From assembly GCF_030440595.1 (NCBI RefSeq), contig NZ_CP047452.1, positions 744,001 to 808,000 on the forward strand: DNA of 64,000 nucleotides, read 5' to 3'. A model generated the notes under the pieces. The model was not told the DNA's origin and did no database searches. It was given only the letters and a program-made list of their open reading frames with translations. How positions within the stretch are numbered: position 1 is the stretch's first letter; every line of letters begins with the position of its first letter. Shown here piece after piece: positions 56,857-64,000 of the stretch. The stretch is from Corynebacterium glucuronolyticum DSM 44120. GTDB taxonomy: Bacteria; Actinomycetota; Actinomycetes; Mycobacteriales; Mycobacteriaceae. A program made the position numbers and the translations under genes.

Positions 56857-58374
56857 ATGACAGTGCTCGATTTCTCGGCCGGACTACCGCCGGCGGCAGA
56901 CCTCCTCAAGCACAATGCCACCGGGGTCATGCTGTACTGTTCTCCTCCACGCGAGCCGTGGATGACAGCAAAACAACCGCCACGCACTTACCTCGACGAA
57001 CTTGATAACGCTGGAATCCGCTTCGGCTTCGTCTGGCAATATGGCGGCGCCGCAGCTCCCGATGCCCTCCGTGGCTACGATGGCGGCGTGGCTGACGCGT
57101 CGGCAGCACGTGACTACCTCAACGCTGTCGATTGTGCAGGGCACCCGGTGTATTTCGCCGTCGACTTCAACATCACACTGGAGCAGTGGAACACGACGGC
57201 CGTCGAATATCTCCGCGCGTGCTGTGAGGTCCTCGGAAGGCAACGCGTCGGCATCTACGGACACTCCCGCGTCGTCCACTGGGCCATGGAAGACAATGTG
57301 GCGGCCACAGTCGCGCCGGGGCGGGTCCTCGGCTGGGTGACAAGTTCCTGGGGATCGCGTGGCTTTGCTCCCTACTCCACCCTGTACCAGAAAACCCACA
57401 ACGTTCCAGGCCCAGCTGGCGTGCAAGTGGATGAAAATGACACCCTCCATGATGAATGGGGCTGGCGCGCAATCCCCGAGCTGCCGACCCCATCAAAGAA
57501 CATCGTTGACGTCATCGACCCGCCACCCATCGTCGACTGGACACACCGATTCACCTTCGGCCGACCCCGCCCACTCGCCCAGGTCGCCTACGTGTTCTGT
57601 CACGTCACCGTCAACTCGCCGGGAACCCCCGCTGAAAATGTGGCGACCTACCAGATAAATTCGCAATCTGGCAGCTATCACACTCTTGTGGACAAGGACA
57701 AGCTCCTGAGGGAGAACACACCGGACTGGCTGACCTGGTCCACGGGGAATAAAGGCAATGATAACGGAATGCACATCTCGTGGGTGGCGTGGGGAAATGA
57801 GACTCGTGAGCAATGGCTTGGCGAGCTGAAAGACATGCTCTACAGGGGGGCATGGGAGGTAGCGCGCTGGTGTCACGATATGCACATTGCCACGGTCATC
57901 GTCGACGGCCCCGGGCTTCTCAAGGGAATCACGGGCATTTCGACCCACAAGGCAACCCAAGTGTGGGGAGGAACTGACCACGTCGACCCCGGCGAGGGGT
58001 TCCCAATGGACGTCCTTGCCGACACCGTAAACACATATCTCGCCCTGCTAAAGGGCACTACTGATGAGAATGGAGAATCCATTATGAGCGCTCTCAGCTC
58101 TGACGAACAACGACAGCTTTTTGACGCTGTTATTCAAATCCGCGACCTTACTGTCGACTTGCATAGGACTGTGGCTCAAGCCACCGGATCGCTAGTGGAG
58201 GGGTCCGAGTACCGTGGCAATCTGCTCGACTACGTCAAGCTCACTGATAGGAAGGTTGAGGAGTTACACAGGGAATATCATGGTAAAGCCTCGGCTGCCC
58301 AGGTGGAGGCAGACAAGCAGCAGGCAGAATGTGTGGCCGGCGAGGCTCATGCCCACGAGGGAGGTGAGGCATAA
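56857..58374 (+). CDS. Two-domain endolysin (DUF1906 + amidase_2)
   Basis: This is a 505-aa lysin. Residues ~1-215 form a DUF1906 (Rv2525c-like) glycoside-hydrolase-type domain: VLDFSAGLPPA, YCSPPREPW, HPVYFAVDFNI and GIYGHSRVVHW. Residues ~225-400 resemble an N-acetylmuramoyl-L-alanine amidase (amidase_2/PGRP): CHVTVNSPG, SYHTLVDKD, GMHISWVAWG and THKATQVWGGTDHVDPGEGF, supplying His and Asp metal ligands. A helical tail follows. It would cut both glycan and stem-peptide bonds of the mycolata wall. The start at 56857 is chosen because the frame upstream runs into the previous gene. Confidence 0.88.
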   Translation: MTVLDFSAGLPPAADLLKHNATGVMLYCSPPREPWMTAKQPPRTYLDELDNAGIRFGFVWQYGGAAAPDALRGYDGGVADASAARDYLNAVDCAGHPVYFAVDFNITLEQWNTTAVEYLRACCEVLGRQRVGIYGHSRVVHWAMEDNVAATVAPGRVLGWVTSSWGSRGFAPYSTLYQKTHNVPGPAGVQVDENDTLHDEWGWRAIPELPTPSKNIVDVIDPPPIVDWTHRFTFGRPRPLAQVAYVFCHVTVNSPGTPAENVATYQINSQSGSYHTLVDKDKLLRENTPDWLTWSTGNKGNDNGMHISWVAWGNETREQWLGELKDMLYRGAWEVARWCHDMHIATVIVDGPGLLKGITGISTHKATQVWGGTDHVDPGEGFPMDVLADTVNTYLALLKGTTDENGESIMSALSSDEQRQLFDAVIQIRDLTVDLHRTVAQATGSLVEGSEYRGNLLDYVKLTDRKVEELHREYHGKASAAQVEADKQQAECVAGEAHAHEGGEA

Positions 58375-58655
58375 TGGGAAAGCACAGTGTAACTGCGGTT
58401 GCAGAGCAGGTTATCGCGGGCGAATCGCCATGGCGTCGCTACAAAGGGTCGATCCTGATCATCGTTACTGGAGTGGTGGCAATCCTGTCACAGTTGGCCG
58501 ATTCTCCTGACTGGCAGGGGACAACTGTGGGAACGTTGCTTGTCGCGGTGGTCACAGCAGCTAGCGCACTCCTCAATCGATTCACGCGGGACGCGATGAC
58601 ACCGTCGATGGCGCCACGCCTTGAGGCTGCAGAATCTGATTCCTCTCAGAGGTGA
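58374..58655 (+). CDS. Holin
   Basis: This is a 93-aa protein with two transmembrane segments (SILIIVTGVVAILSQLA and TVGTLLVAVVTAASALL), a basic N-terminus and a charged tail. It overlaps the endolysin stop by one base (TAATG). Position and topology fit a class II-like holin; the third membrane gene could share the role. Confidence 0.75.
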   Translation: MGKHSVTAVAEQVIAGESPWRRYKGSILIIVTGVVAILSQLADSPDWQGTTVGTLLVAVVTAASALLNRFTRDAMTPSMAPRLEAAESDSSQR

Positions 58656-58661
58656 TACACG

Positions 58662-59117
58662 ATGCCGATTGAGCACCTGCCACCGGCGTGGAGGCCACCG
58701 GCCCGCAGACTGCGGGACTGGCTGCGCACCGATGCCGGAATCATGCTGATTTTGGCGGGGTTTTTCCTCACACGTGCAGTAGCACACGCGTCGAAGATTA
58801 GACTGCCTCCGCATACGCACCTTCTGGAGCAACTCATGCCACCGTGGCTGCTCACCACTGTGTGGGTGGCTATTGGGATGGTGCTTGTGGCGGCTGCTGT
58901 CACCCAGGCCTCGAGGTGGTCTAGGTGGGCTCTGGCAATCGCTGTGGGGTGGTGCGCTGCCTGGAGTGTGTTCACACTCTTGACGCCGTTTCCAACCTTT
59001 GAGCGGTTCGGAGCACCACACGCGTGCATTGCACTGCTTGTGATGCATTCGATTTGGAAGGGCCGTTCAGGGGAGATCAGGATGAGGGGGACAGTATCTT
59101 ATGGCAAACGGGCTTGA
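58662..59117 (+). CDS. Multi-pass membrane protein (lysis module)
   Basis: This is a 151-aa protein with four hydrophobic stretches (IMLILAGFFLTRAVAHA; LLTTVWVAIGMVLVAAAV; WALAIAVGWCAAWSVFTLL; ACIALLVMHSIW). It lies seven bases after the holin. It may be a second holin or an accessory membrane protein; no family is recognised. Confidence 0.6.
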   Translation: MPIEHLPPAWRPPARRLRDWLRTDAGIMLILAGFFLTRAVAHASKIRLPPHTHLLEQLMPPWLLTTVWVAIGMVLVAAAVTQASRWSRWALAIAVGWCAAWSVFTLLTPFPTFERFGAPHACIALLVMHSIWKGRSGEIRMRGTVSYGKRA

Positions 59118-59421
59118 CCCGAACGTTCTCGTCACAACATTGGGCACCATCGCCGTGGCCCTTGTGGGGCTTTTAGCCTCGGTGGTGACCTCCAAAATGA
59201 AGAAAACCGGTGATGGTGACAAGCCGCACGCTGTGGCTATTGAGGAGACTGTGGAGGAGGTTGCGGGCCTGCGCGCCGCCGTCCAAGATTTGGCCGTCCA
59301 GGTGGCGGAGCTGAGGCCGGTGGCAATTGTGAAATACCCCGTGTCACTGCGACATATCAGAGAGCTCCGCGCAATCGGTACCGATATTCCGATTCCCCCT
59401 GAGATTAGAGAGGACCTGTAG
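59101..59421 (+). CDS. Membrane-anchored coiled-coil protein (lysis module)
   Basis: This 106-aa protein has one N-terminal helix (LVTTLGTIAVALVGLLASVV) and a cytosolic coiled coil (EVAGLRAAVQDLAVQVAELR). It overlaps the previous gene by 17 bases and is the last gene before attR. A similar layout occurs in small phage lysis regulators and minor holins. Confidence 0.6.
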   Translation: MANGLDPNVLVTTLGTIAVALVGLLASVVTSKMKKTGDGDKPHAVAIEETVEEVAGLRAAVQDLAVQVAELRPVAIVKYPVSLRHIRELRAIGTDIPIPPEIREDL

Positions 59422-59503
59422 CCGGTGATCTCTGCGGCGTAGCGGCCACAATGTGGCCACGAAAGAAACAAATCCATTAAAGAAGCTGGTGGGCGTACCC
59501 GAT

Positions 59504-59580
59504 GGTTCGATTCCCGGCAGCTCCACGAGTAGGGAAACCCCAGACCGGTAACGGCCTGGGGTTTTCTTTCGTTTACCAGC
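59504..59580 (+). repeat. attR: 77-bp attachment core
   Basis: The sequence is identical to 22644-22720, including the ssrA T-arm fragment and the terminator. Bases before 59504 (GTACCCGAT) are phage. Confidence 0.95.
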
Positions 59581-59596
59581 CTCTTGATGCCGTGCA

Positions 59597-59994
59597 ACCC
59601 TGCTGTGGATCGAATGGTTCGCAGCGCCCGAGACCGGGGATGCCGAGGTCGTCCCGGACGATGAAGCGCTATGGCTACAAGCGAATCACGATGGGGCAGT
59701 CCAAACAACCAAGACGATGCCGTCAAGGAGCCAGACGCTCCCGAGAACGACAGTCAGAACAACTCCAACGAGGGGAACAATTCCGGAGAGAAAGAAAAAG
59801 AAACCTTCGACCGGGAGTACGTTAAGAAGCTGCGCGACGAAGCAGCAAAGTACCGCACAAAGGCGAAGGAGCTGGAACCTTTAGCTGAGAAGATGCGTGA
59901 GCTCGAAGAGTCGAAGAAGACTGACCTCGAAAAGGCTCAGGACCGTATCAAGCAGCCGGAAGAGGTAGGCCAGGCATCTGGAACCGTGCGCTAA
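59597..59994 (+). pseudogene. Remnant of a second, related prophage (terminase-scaffold scar)
   Basis: Bases 59597-59703 match the terminase gene at 37335-37460 almost exactly but carry a 20-bp deletion between two GCGAAT repeats and a one-base deletion, destroying the frame. From about 59712 the sequence continues as a scaffold-like gene (YVKKLRDEAAKYRTKAKELE) that resembles 41640-41790 at roughly 80 percent by eye. The portal, head-toxin and other genes between are missing. It lies outside attR, so it predates or flanked the present prophage. Confidence 0.8.
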
Positions 59995-60125
59995 GGGAGA
60001 TAACAACTCTACGTGGACACTCGTTTTCACTTGCCCCATAGGCGTAATGTTCGAGGTGATGGATTGGGTGAGTCCGCACCGCCAGCGGGGTGCTGGCTGT
60101 ACGGTTGGCTCTGGAAGGAAGTGCG

Positions 60126-61211
60126 ATGACTCTTCGCTGGTGGGCTAGCCTCATTGCGCTTTTGGCAGCGACGCTGTACGCGCTCAGCGTGCCACTGTCC
60201 AAGATTCTGTTTGAGCACATGAGCTCCACCATGACTGCCGCTATGTTTTACCTCGGCGCGGGGTTCGCAATGGTGGTCATCGCGGTTGTAGAAAAACGAC
60301 GCGCCCAAACGGACCGCTCATGGACGCGTCCGCCGCGACTTGTTCGCTCAGATCTGCCGTACACCATCGCCATGGTGGTTTTAGACATAGCAGCCCCCAT
60401 CCTCCTTCTCGCAGGTGTCGCACGGACGCAGGCCGCGACAGTCTCCCTCCTCAACAACTTTGAGATCGTCGCGACGGCGCTTATCGCTCTCGTGTTCTTT
60501 GGCGAGAAAGTCTCCCGGCGACTGTGGGTCGGTATTGGGCTCGTGTTGTTCGCATCCATACTGCTCACCGCCGATGCTGGGGATCTCGCAGGAGGTTTTT
60601 CCCTGAACAGTGGTGCGTTGCTTGCTCTCGCCGCGACGGTGTGTTGGGGTGTGGAAAACAACTGCACGAGGAAGATTTCTGACAAGGACTCGACTCAAAT
60701 CGTGCTCATTAAAGGCCTGGGGTCAGGTACCGGTTCCCTCACGATCTCTCTCGCACTTGGCGACGCTGTGCCCGCCATACCCTGGATCTTCGCAGCACTT
60801 GTCATCGGCGCATTCGCCTTCGGCCTGTCCATCAAGTTGTATATCGTGGCGCAAAGACATCTGGGTGCTGCAAAGACATCGGCTTTCTACTCCGTCGGCC
60901 CGTTCATCGGCGTTTTCTTTAGCTTTGTCATGCTGAGAGAACACATGACCGGGCAGTTCTTCCTGGCGGCAGCGGTCATGGTCGTGGCCACCGTCGTCAT
61001 TGCCCTGGACACGATCGGCATCCAGCACACCCACGAGCACGTGCATGTGCACACGCACGAGCATTCACACGGTGACCTTGTACACACCCACCCCCATGCC
61101 CACGCGCACTCCCATACCCATGCGCATGGACAAGACATGTCGCTCCACGAGCACACCCACCCCGACTTTCCCGGTCATGACGCTGATTTCCCCGGTCACG
61201 GCGGGCATTAA
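60126..61211 (+). CDS. EamA/DMT transporter with His-rich C-terminus
   Basis: This 361-aa inner-membrane protein has ten hydrophobic segments in two EamA repeats (LYALSVPLSKILFEHMSSTM; FYSVGPFIGVFFSFVML). The start at 60126 follows GGAAGGAAG. Its C-terminal ~60 residues are a His-rich string (HTHEHVHVHTHEHSH and further HxH units), which is unusual for this family and suggests binding of Zn, Ni or Co. Substrate is unknown; metal or metabolite export are both possible. Confidence 0.85.
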   Translation: MTLRWWASLIALLAATLYALSVPLSKILFEHMSSTMTAAMFYLGAGFAMVVIAVVEKRRAQTDRSWTRPPRLVRSDLPYTIAMVVLDIAAPILLLAGVARTQAATVSLLNNFEIVATALIALVFFGEKVSRRLWVGIGLVLFASILLTADAGDLAGGFSLNSGALLALAATVCWGVENNCTRKISDKDSTQIVLIKGLGSGTGSLTISLALGDAVPAIPWIFAALVIGAFAFGLSIKLYIVAQRHLGAAKTSAFYSVGPFIGVFFSFVMLREHMTGQFFLAAAVMVVATVVIALDTIGIQHTHEHVHVHTHEHSHGDLVHTHPHAHAHSHTHAHGQDMSLHEHTHPDFPGHDADFPGHGGH

Positions 61212-61283
61212 CGAGGTGGGCTGACAGTCAGGGGCACAAGCGCGCACTGGGAAATATCGGTGCGCTCCTTTGTGGACGATGGT

Positions 61284-62153
61284 TTACTTTTTGTCCCCTC
61301 TGACCTCGAGAAACCCCTGCAAGTCATGGTCGCGCTTGGCGATGCGGGCATCTGGGTCGTCGCCGAAGGCCTCCTCGACAGCTGTGAAAATATCCTCCAT
61401 GTGGCCCAGGTCCGGTTGGAGCGGCTTCAAGGTCGTATCCCAGTCGTAGGCAATATTTTCAAAAAGCCCACGAATGCCCTGTTTACCCCCACCGAGCTGG
61501 TTCGCCTCGAACGGGCCGACGGTGGCATACCGCAAACCAAGGGAGTTGCGAACGATGCGGTCGGCTTCCTCGACATCGACGACGCCCTCTTGCACCAGGC
61601 CGATGAGCTCCCACATGATGATCTTCTGGATGCGGTTGCCCACAAATCCCGGAATCTCTTTCTTCAGTTGCGAGGGGTCCAGGCCAATCTCTTTGTACAC
61701 CGCCAGGGCCTTATCGACGATCTCCTGCGAGGTTCCCGGTCCGGGGACGATCTCAAGCACAGGCATTAGAGACGGAGGGGTGAACGGGTGACCGATAAGG
61801 ATCCGGTCTGCTGCCGGGTTGCCCTCGGCAATTTTCGACGGAAGGAGGGCACTACTCGACGATGCAAGTGGCACACCGTCGTCTGTGGCTGCGGCAAGAT
61901 CGGCGAACATCTGTCGCTTGATCTCGATCTTTTCCGGCCCCGACTCCTGGACGAAGTCCACCCCCTCGGCTGCCTTTTTCATGTCTGTGGAAAAGGTAAC
62001 CGTCGTCCCGAATCTGTCGCCGAATGTATCTGTGACCTTCTCCTCAACCTCGGCTGCGACATCGGCGATGTGGACATTCCAGCCGGAGTTGACAAAGCGC
62101 TGTGCGAACGACATTCCAATGAGGCCCGCCCCTACAATCAATGCCGTACTCAT
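61284..62153 (-). CDS. 3-hydroxyacyl-CoA dehydrogenase
   Basis: This 289-aa NAD-dependent dehydrogenase has an N-terminal Rossmann fold (VGAGLIGMSFAQRFV), ESGPEKIEIK, a GHPFTPPSLMPVLEIVPG active-site region with His, and a C-terminal helical domain (GFVGNRIQKIIMWELIGLVQ). Overall size and motifs match short-chain hydroxyacyl-CoA and L-gulonate/carnitine-type dehydrogenases, so the exact substrate is open. It has its own promoter in the ~420-base gap upstream. Confidence 0.85.
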   Translation of the reverse strand: MSTALIVGAGLIGMSFAQRFVNSGWNVHIADVAAEVEEKVTDTFGDRFGTTVTFSTDMKKAAEGVDFVQESGPEKIEIKRQMFADLAAATDDGVPLASSSSALLPSKIAEGNPAADRILIGHPFTPPSLMPVLEIVPGPGTSQEIVDKALAVYKEIGLDPSQLKKEIPGFVGNRIQKIIMWELIGLVQEGVVDVEEADRIVRNSLGLRYATVGPFEANQLGGGKQGIRGLFENIAYDWDTTLKPLQPDLGHMEDIFTAVEEAFGDDPDARIAKRDHDLQGFLEVRGDKK

Positions 62154-62576
62154 GCCTCGACTCTACGCCGGGAAAAGTCCTACGAACTCGCTAAATAACC
62201 CTCATATAGGGGTGGTAACAAAAGGGAAGCATATAACAATGGTGCAGGTGCCTGGAAAACGGGGGTGGGGTGGCAAACCAGTATCCTCTTGTCGGGAGTG
62301 CCTCATGCGACCGGACGATCCGGTTAGGTGCTGGTGAAACCTCCGTGGACAGCGGGAAGCCGAAAGGGAGATACGTTTCACCACATGCGCCCTCCTCATT
62401 CCCGAATGGAAAGGATAGCTTTTCTGGGGTGCACCGGTAGCCTGATGCCACGACGAGTAAAGCAATAAAGAACCTCTAGAATCCGCCCCCATCGGGATCG
62501 AAAAAGCCCCCGCTCGTCGGAATCGCTGTTGCATTCCGCTGGGCGGGAGCCAACCGTTTCGCGGTAGAAGGTCGTA
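62154..62576. other. Non-coding stretch with predicted RNA structure
   Basis: No convincing gene is present. On the plus strand TGGTGAAAC (62332-62340) pairs with GTTTCACCA (62375-62383), enclosing CTCC/GGAG (62341-62344 / 62367-62370) and a CC-GAAA-GG tetraloop hairpin (62360-62367). ACCGG/CCGGT (62310-62324) forms a neighbouring hairpin. The pattern of GNRA loop and nested stems recalls a group II intron domain I fragment or an unclassified structured RNA. Confidence 0.4.
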
Positions 62577-64000
62577 TTACTCCACTTCGGTGAACTTACG
62601 ATCCCATGCAGAGCGGACCGGGTTAGCATCGGCAAGAAGGAGATCAAAGCGGTCGTTGGCGATCTCGACGATTTCCGAAAGGATCGCGCGGTGCTCCTGC
62701 TCCGGGGAGTTGGCGAGGCGACGCACACCCGCATCGATAACGCGATCGACGGTGTCGTTGGTGTCTAGGTAGGCGACAAACGGCATGTTGAACTTGTCGT
62801 GGTAGGCGGTGGAGATGTCTTTCAACTTGGCGGTCTGAACGCTGTCCAGATCCGTAAGCCCAAGTGAACCGCGATCGGCGGAGATAGACGACGACTCCGA
62901 GTCGTCGACAAGCAAAAGCTCAGCCATGGACGGGTAGTCGTGGACGAGGGCCTCGCGCTTTTCTGCGGGGGCAGTCAGTACCGCGACCTGGATCGCCGCG
63001 CGCAACTCGTTGACGTCGTTAAAGGGGCGGGCCTCCCACGCGGTTTCCAGGGGAAAAACCTCGTTATTGAAGAGGGGACGAAGGGCTGCGACGAACTCGT
63101 CGCGGTCCATTGTGTTGAGCTCCGCCAGGGTTACTCCCTTGCCCGTCGCCCGTGAGACACGCGCCCCGCTCTGCTTGCCGACGTGGAAGAACAACAAATT
63201 AAGCGCAATTGCTGTGATGGCCCCGAGAGACATGCCTGAGGAGACGAAGGTCTGGGCCCAGGCCGGGAACACCTCTGCGATCTCGGGTTTGAACGTGACG
63301 AGCATGGCCAGGCCCAACGCGGTGGTCACAATCACGGCGTTGCGACCGTCGGATAGATCTGCCTTGGCGATGGTCTGCAGACCCACCCAGGCGACGTTGG
63401 CAAACAGCGCAAGCGATGCACCGCCCAAGACCGGGGCAGGGATCGACGCGACGATGGCACCTGCCTTGGGTAAGAGACCCAAAAAGATCATGAACCCGGC
63501 GGCCGTGGTTGCGACCCACCGCGACTTCACTCCGGTCAGGCGCACAAGACCGACGTTTTGTGCGAAGCACGTGTACGGGAAAGAGTTCATGACACCACCG
63601 ATGAAGGTGGATAAACCGTCGGCGCGGATGGCGCGCACAACATCGTCTCGGCGGATACGTTTCTTGACGATTTCGCCGGTGGCAAAGACATCCCCAGTGG
63701 TCTCAACCATGGTGATGATCATGACGATGATCATGGAGAAGATGGCAACAAGATCGAAGCGGGGCATACCGAAGTAGAAGGGGGTGGTGATGCCGAATGC
63801 GTTGGCCGTTGCAACATCAGCAAAGGAGGTATCGCCAAGAATCAGTGCCACGGCAGTGCCGAGGACGAGGCCGATGAGAACCGACAACGTGGCGAGGAAA
63901 CCATGGAAGAAGCGCTGGACAAGCACGATAACTGCCAGCGTGCCGAACCCGTAGAGGAGATCGCGCGTGGCCGGGACACCTTCGGCGTAGTTGACGAAGT
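62577..64000 (-). CDS. Purine permease fused to OHCU decarboxylase (partial)
   Basis: The gene runs off the right edge; 474 codons are visible. The N-terminal part is a NCS2 (uracil/xanthine/urate) permease: MIIVMIITMVETTGDVFATG, FIGGVMNSFPYTCFAQNVGL and several membrane helices. After a linker (~residue 300) comes a complete-looking OHCU decarboxylase domain: AWEARPFNDVNEL, SADRGSLGL, YHDKFNMPFVAYL and NSPEQEHRAILSEIVEIAND. It would join import of urate with the step that turns the urate oxidation product into S-allantoin. Such fusion proteins occur in some actinobacteria. Confidence 0.88.
   Translation of the reverse strand, partial: FVNYAEGVPATRDLLYGFGTLAVIVLVQRFFHGFLATLSVLIGLVLGTAVALILGDTSFADVATANAFGITTPFYFGMPRFDLVAIFSMIIVMIITMVETTGDVFATGEIVKKRIRRDDVVRAIRADGLSTFIGGVMNSFPYTCFAQNVGLVRLTGVKSRWVATTAAGFMIFLGLLPKAGAIVASIPAPVLGGASLALFANVAWVGLQTIAKADLSDGRNAVIVTTALGLAMLVTFKPEIAEVFPAWAQTFVSSGMSLGAITAIALNLLFFHVGKQSGARVSRATGKGVTLAELNTMDRDEFVAALRPLFNNEVFPLETAWEARPFNDVNELRAAIQVAVLTAPAEKREALVHDYPSMAELLLVDDSESSSISADRGSLGLTDLDSVQTAKLKDISTAYHDKFNMPFVAYLDTNDTVDRVIDAGVRRLANSPEQEHRAILSEIVEIANDRFDLLLADANPVRSAWDRKFTEVE

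Larger units (their letters stand above)
22644..59580 (+). mobile_element. Intact siphovirus-type prophage (~36.9 kb)
   Basis: The element is bounded by 77-bp perfect direct repeats and contains, in order, an integrase, lysogeny genes on the minus strand, early genes, small and large terminase, portal, head, tail, fibre, endolysin and holin genes. All structural modules are complete and in the usual order for long-tailed phages, so it may be inducible. It uses the tmRNA gene as its attachment site. Average GC is slightly lower than the flanks in several accessory stretches (for example 40.6-41.4 kb). Confidence 0.95.

Overview
The window reads as an actinobacterial chromosome, most likely Corynebacterium. 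Support comes from the HisN / inositol-monophosphatase pair beside prfB, the ftsE-ftsX-smpB-ssrA order, an LpqH-like lipoprotein, a corynebacterial-type HNH protein, frequent GTG starts, moderately high GC and a tmRNA tag ending in YALAA. It contains a complete ~36.9 kb siphovirus-type prophage integrated in the 3' end of the tmRNA gene.

Layout. (1) 1-10 kb: an ABC-class ATPase, a secreted membrane-anchored protein, nicotinamidase, O6-alkylguanine methyltransferase and an LpqH-like lipoprotein. These are followed by a four-gene biotin-dependent transcarboxylase operon (5S, 12S, small subunit, biotin carrier) and an HNH-family protein. (2) 10-22 kb: a secreted trypsin-like protease, two inositol-phosphatase-family genes, prfB, a methyltransferase, a CAP-domain surface protein, a ferric-siderophore ABC importer with a DtxR-like box, then ftsE, ftsX, smpB, a DUF488 gene and ssrA. 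(3) 22.64-59.58 kb: the prophage, bounded by 77-bp direct repeats that carry the ssrA 3' end and terminator. It has an integrase, a lysogeny module with two ImmA/IrrE proteases and two repressors around a divergent switch with predicted leaderless transcripts, an early region of many tiny overlapping genes with two antisense insertions and an unusual tRNA-like element, a WhiB-like regulator, and then packaging, head, tail, fibre and lysis genes. (4) 59.6-60 kb: a decayed fragment of a second, related prophage outside attR. (5) 60-64 kb: an EamA transporter with a His-rich tail, a 3-hydroxyacyl-CoA dehydrogenase, a structured non-coding stretch, and a purine permease fused to OHCU decarboxylase that runs off the right edge.

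Most notable points. A phage head (MuF-type) protein carries a C-terminal EndoU-like nuclease domain and is followed by a small overlapping gene that looks like its immunity gene; this is a phage-borne polymorphic toxin pair. A 58-nt tRNA-like fold (28858-28915) has acceptor, D and T arms but no anticodon arm, and directly abuts a second predicted multi-stem RNA. The tail assembly chaperone is predicted to be made by -1 frameshifting. All functional calls come from reading the sequence and general family knowledge; no database search was run.
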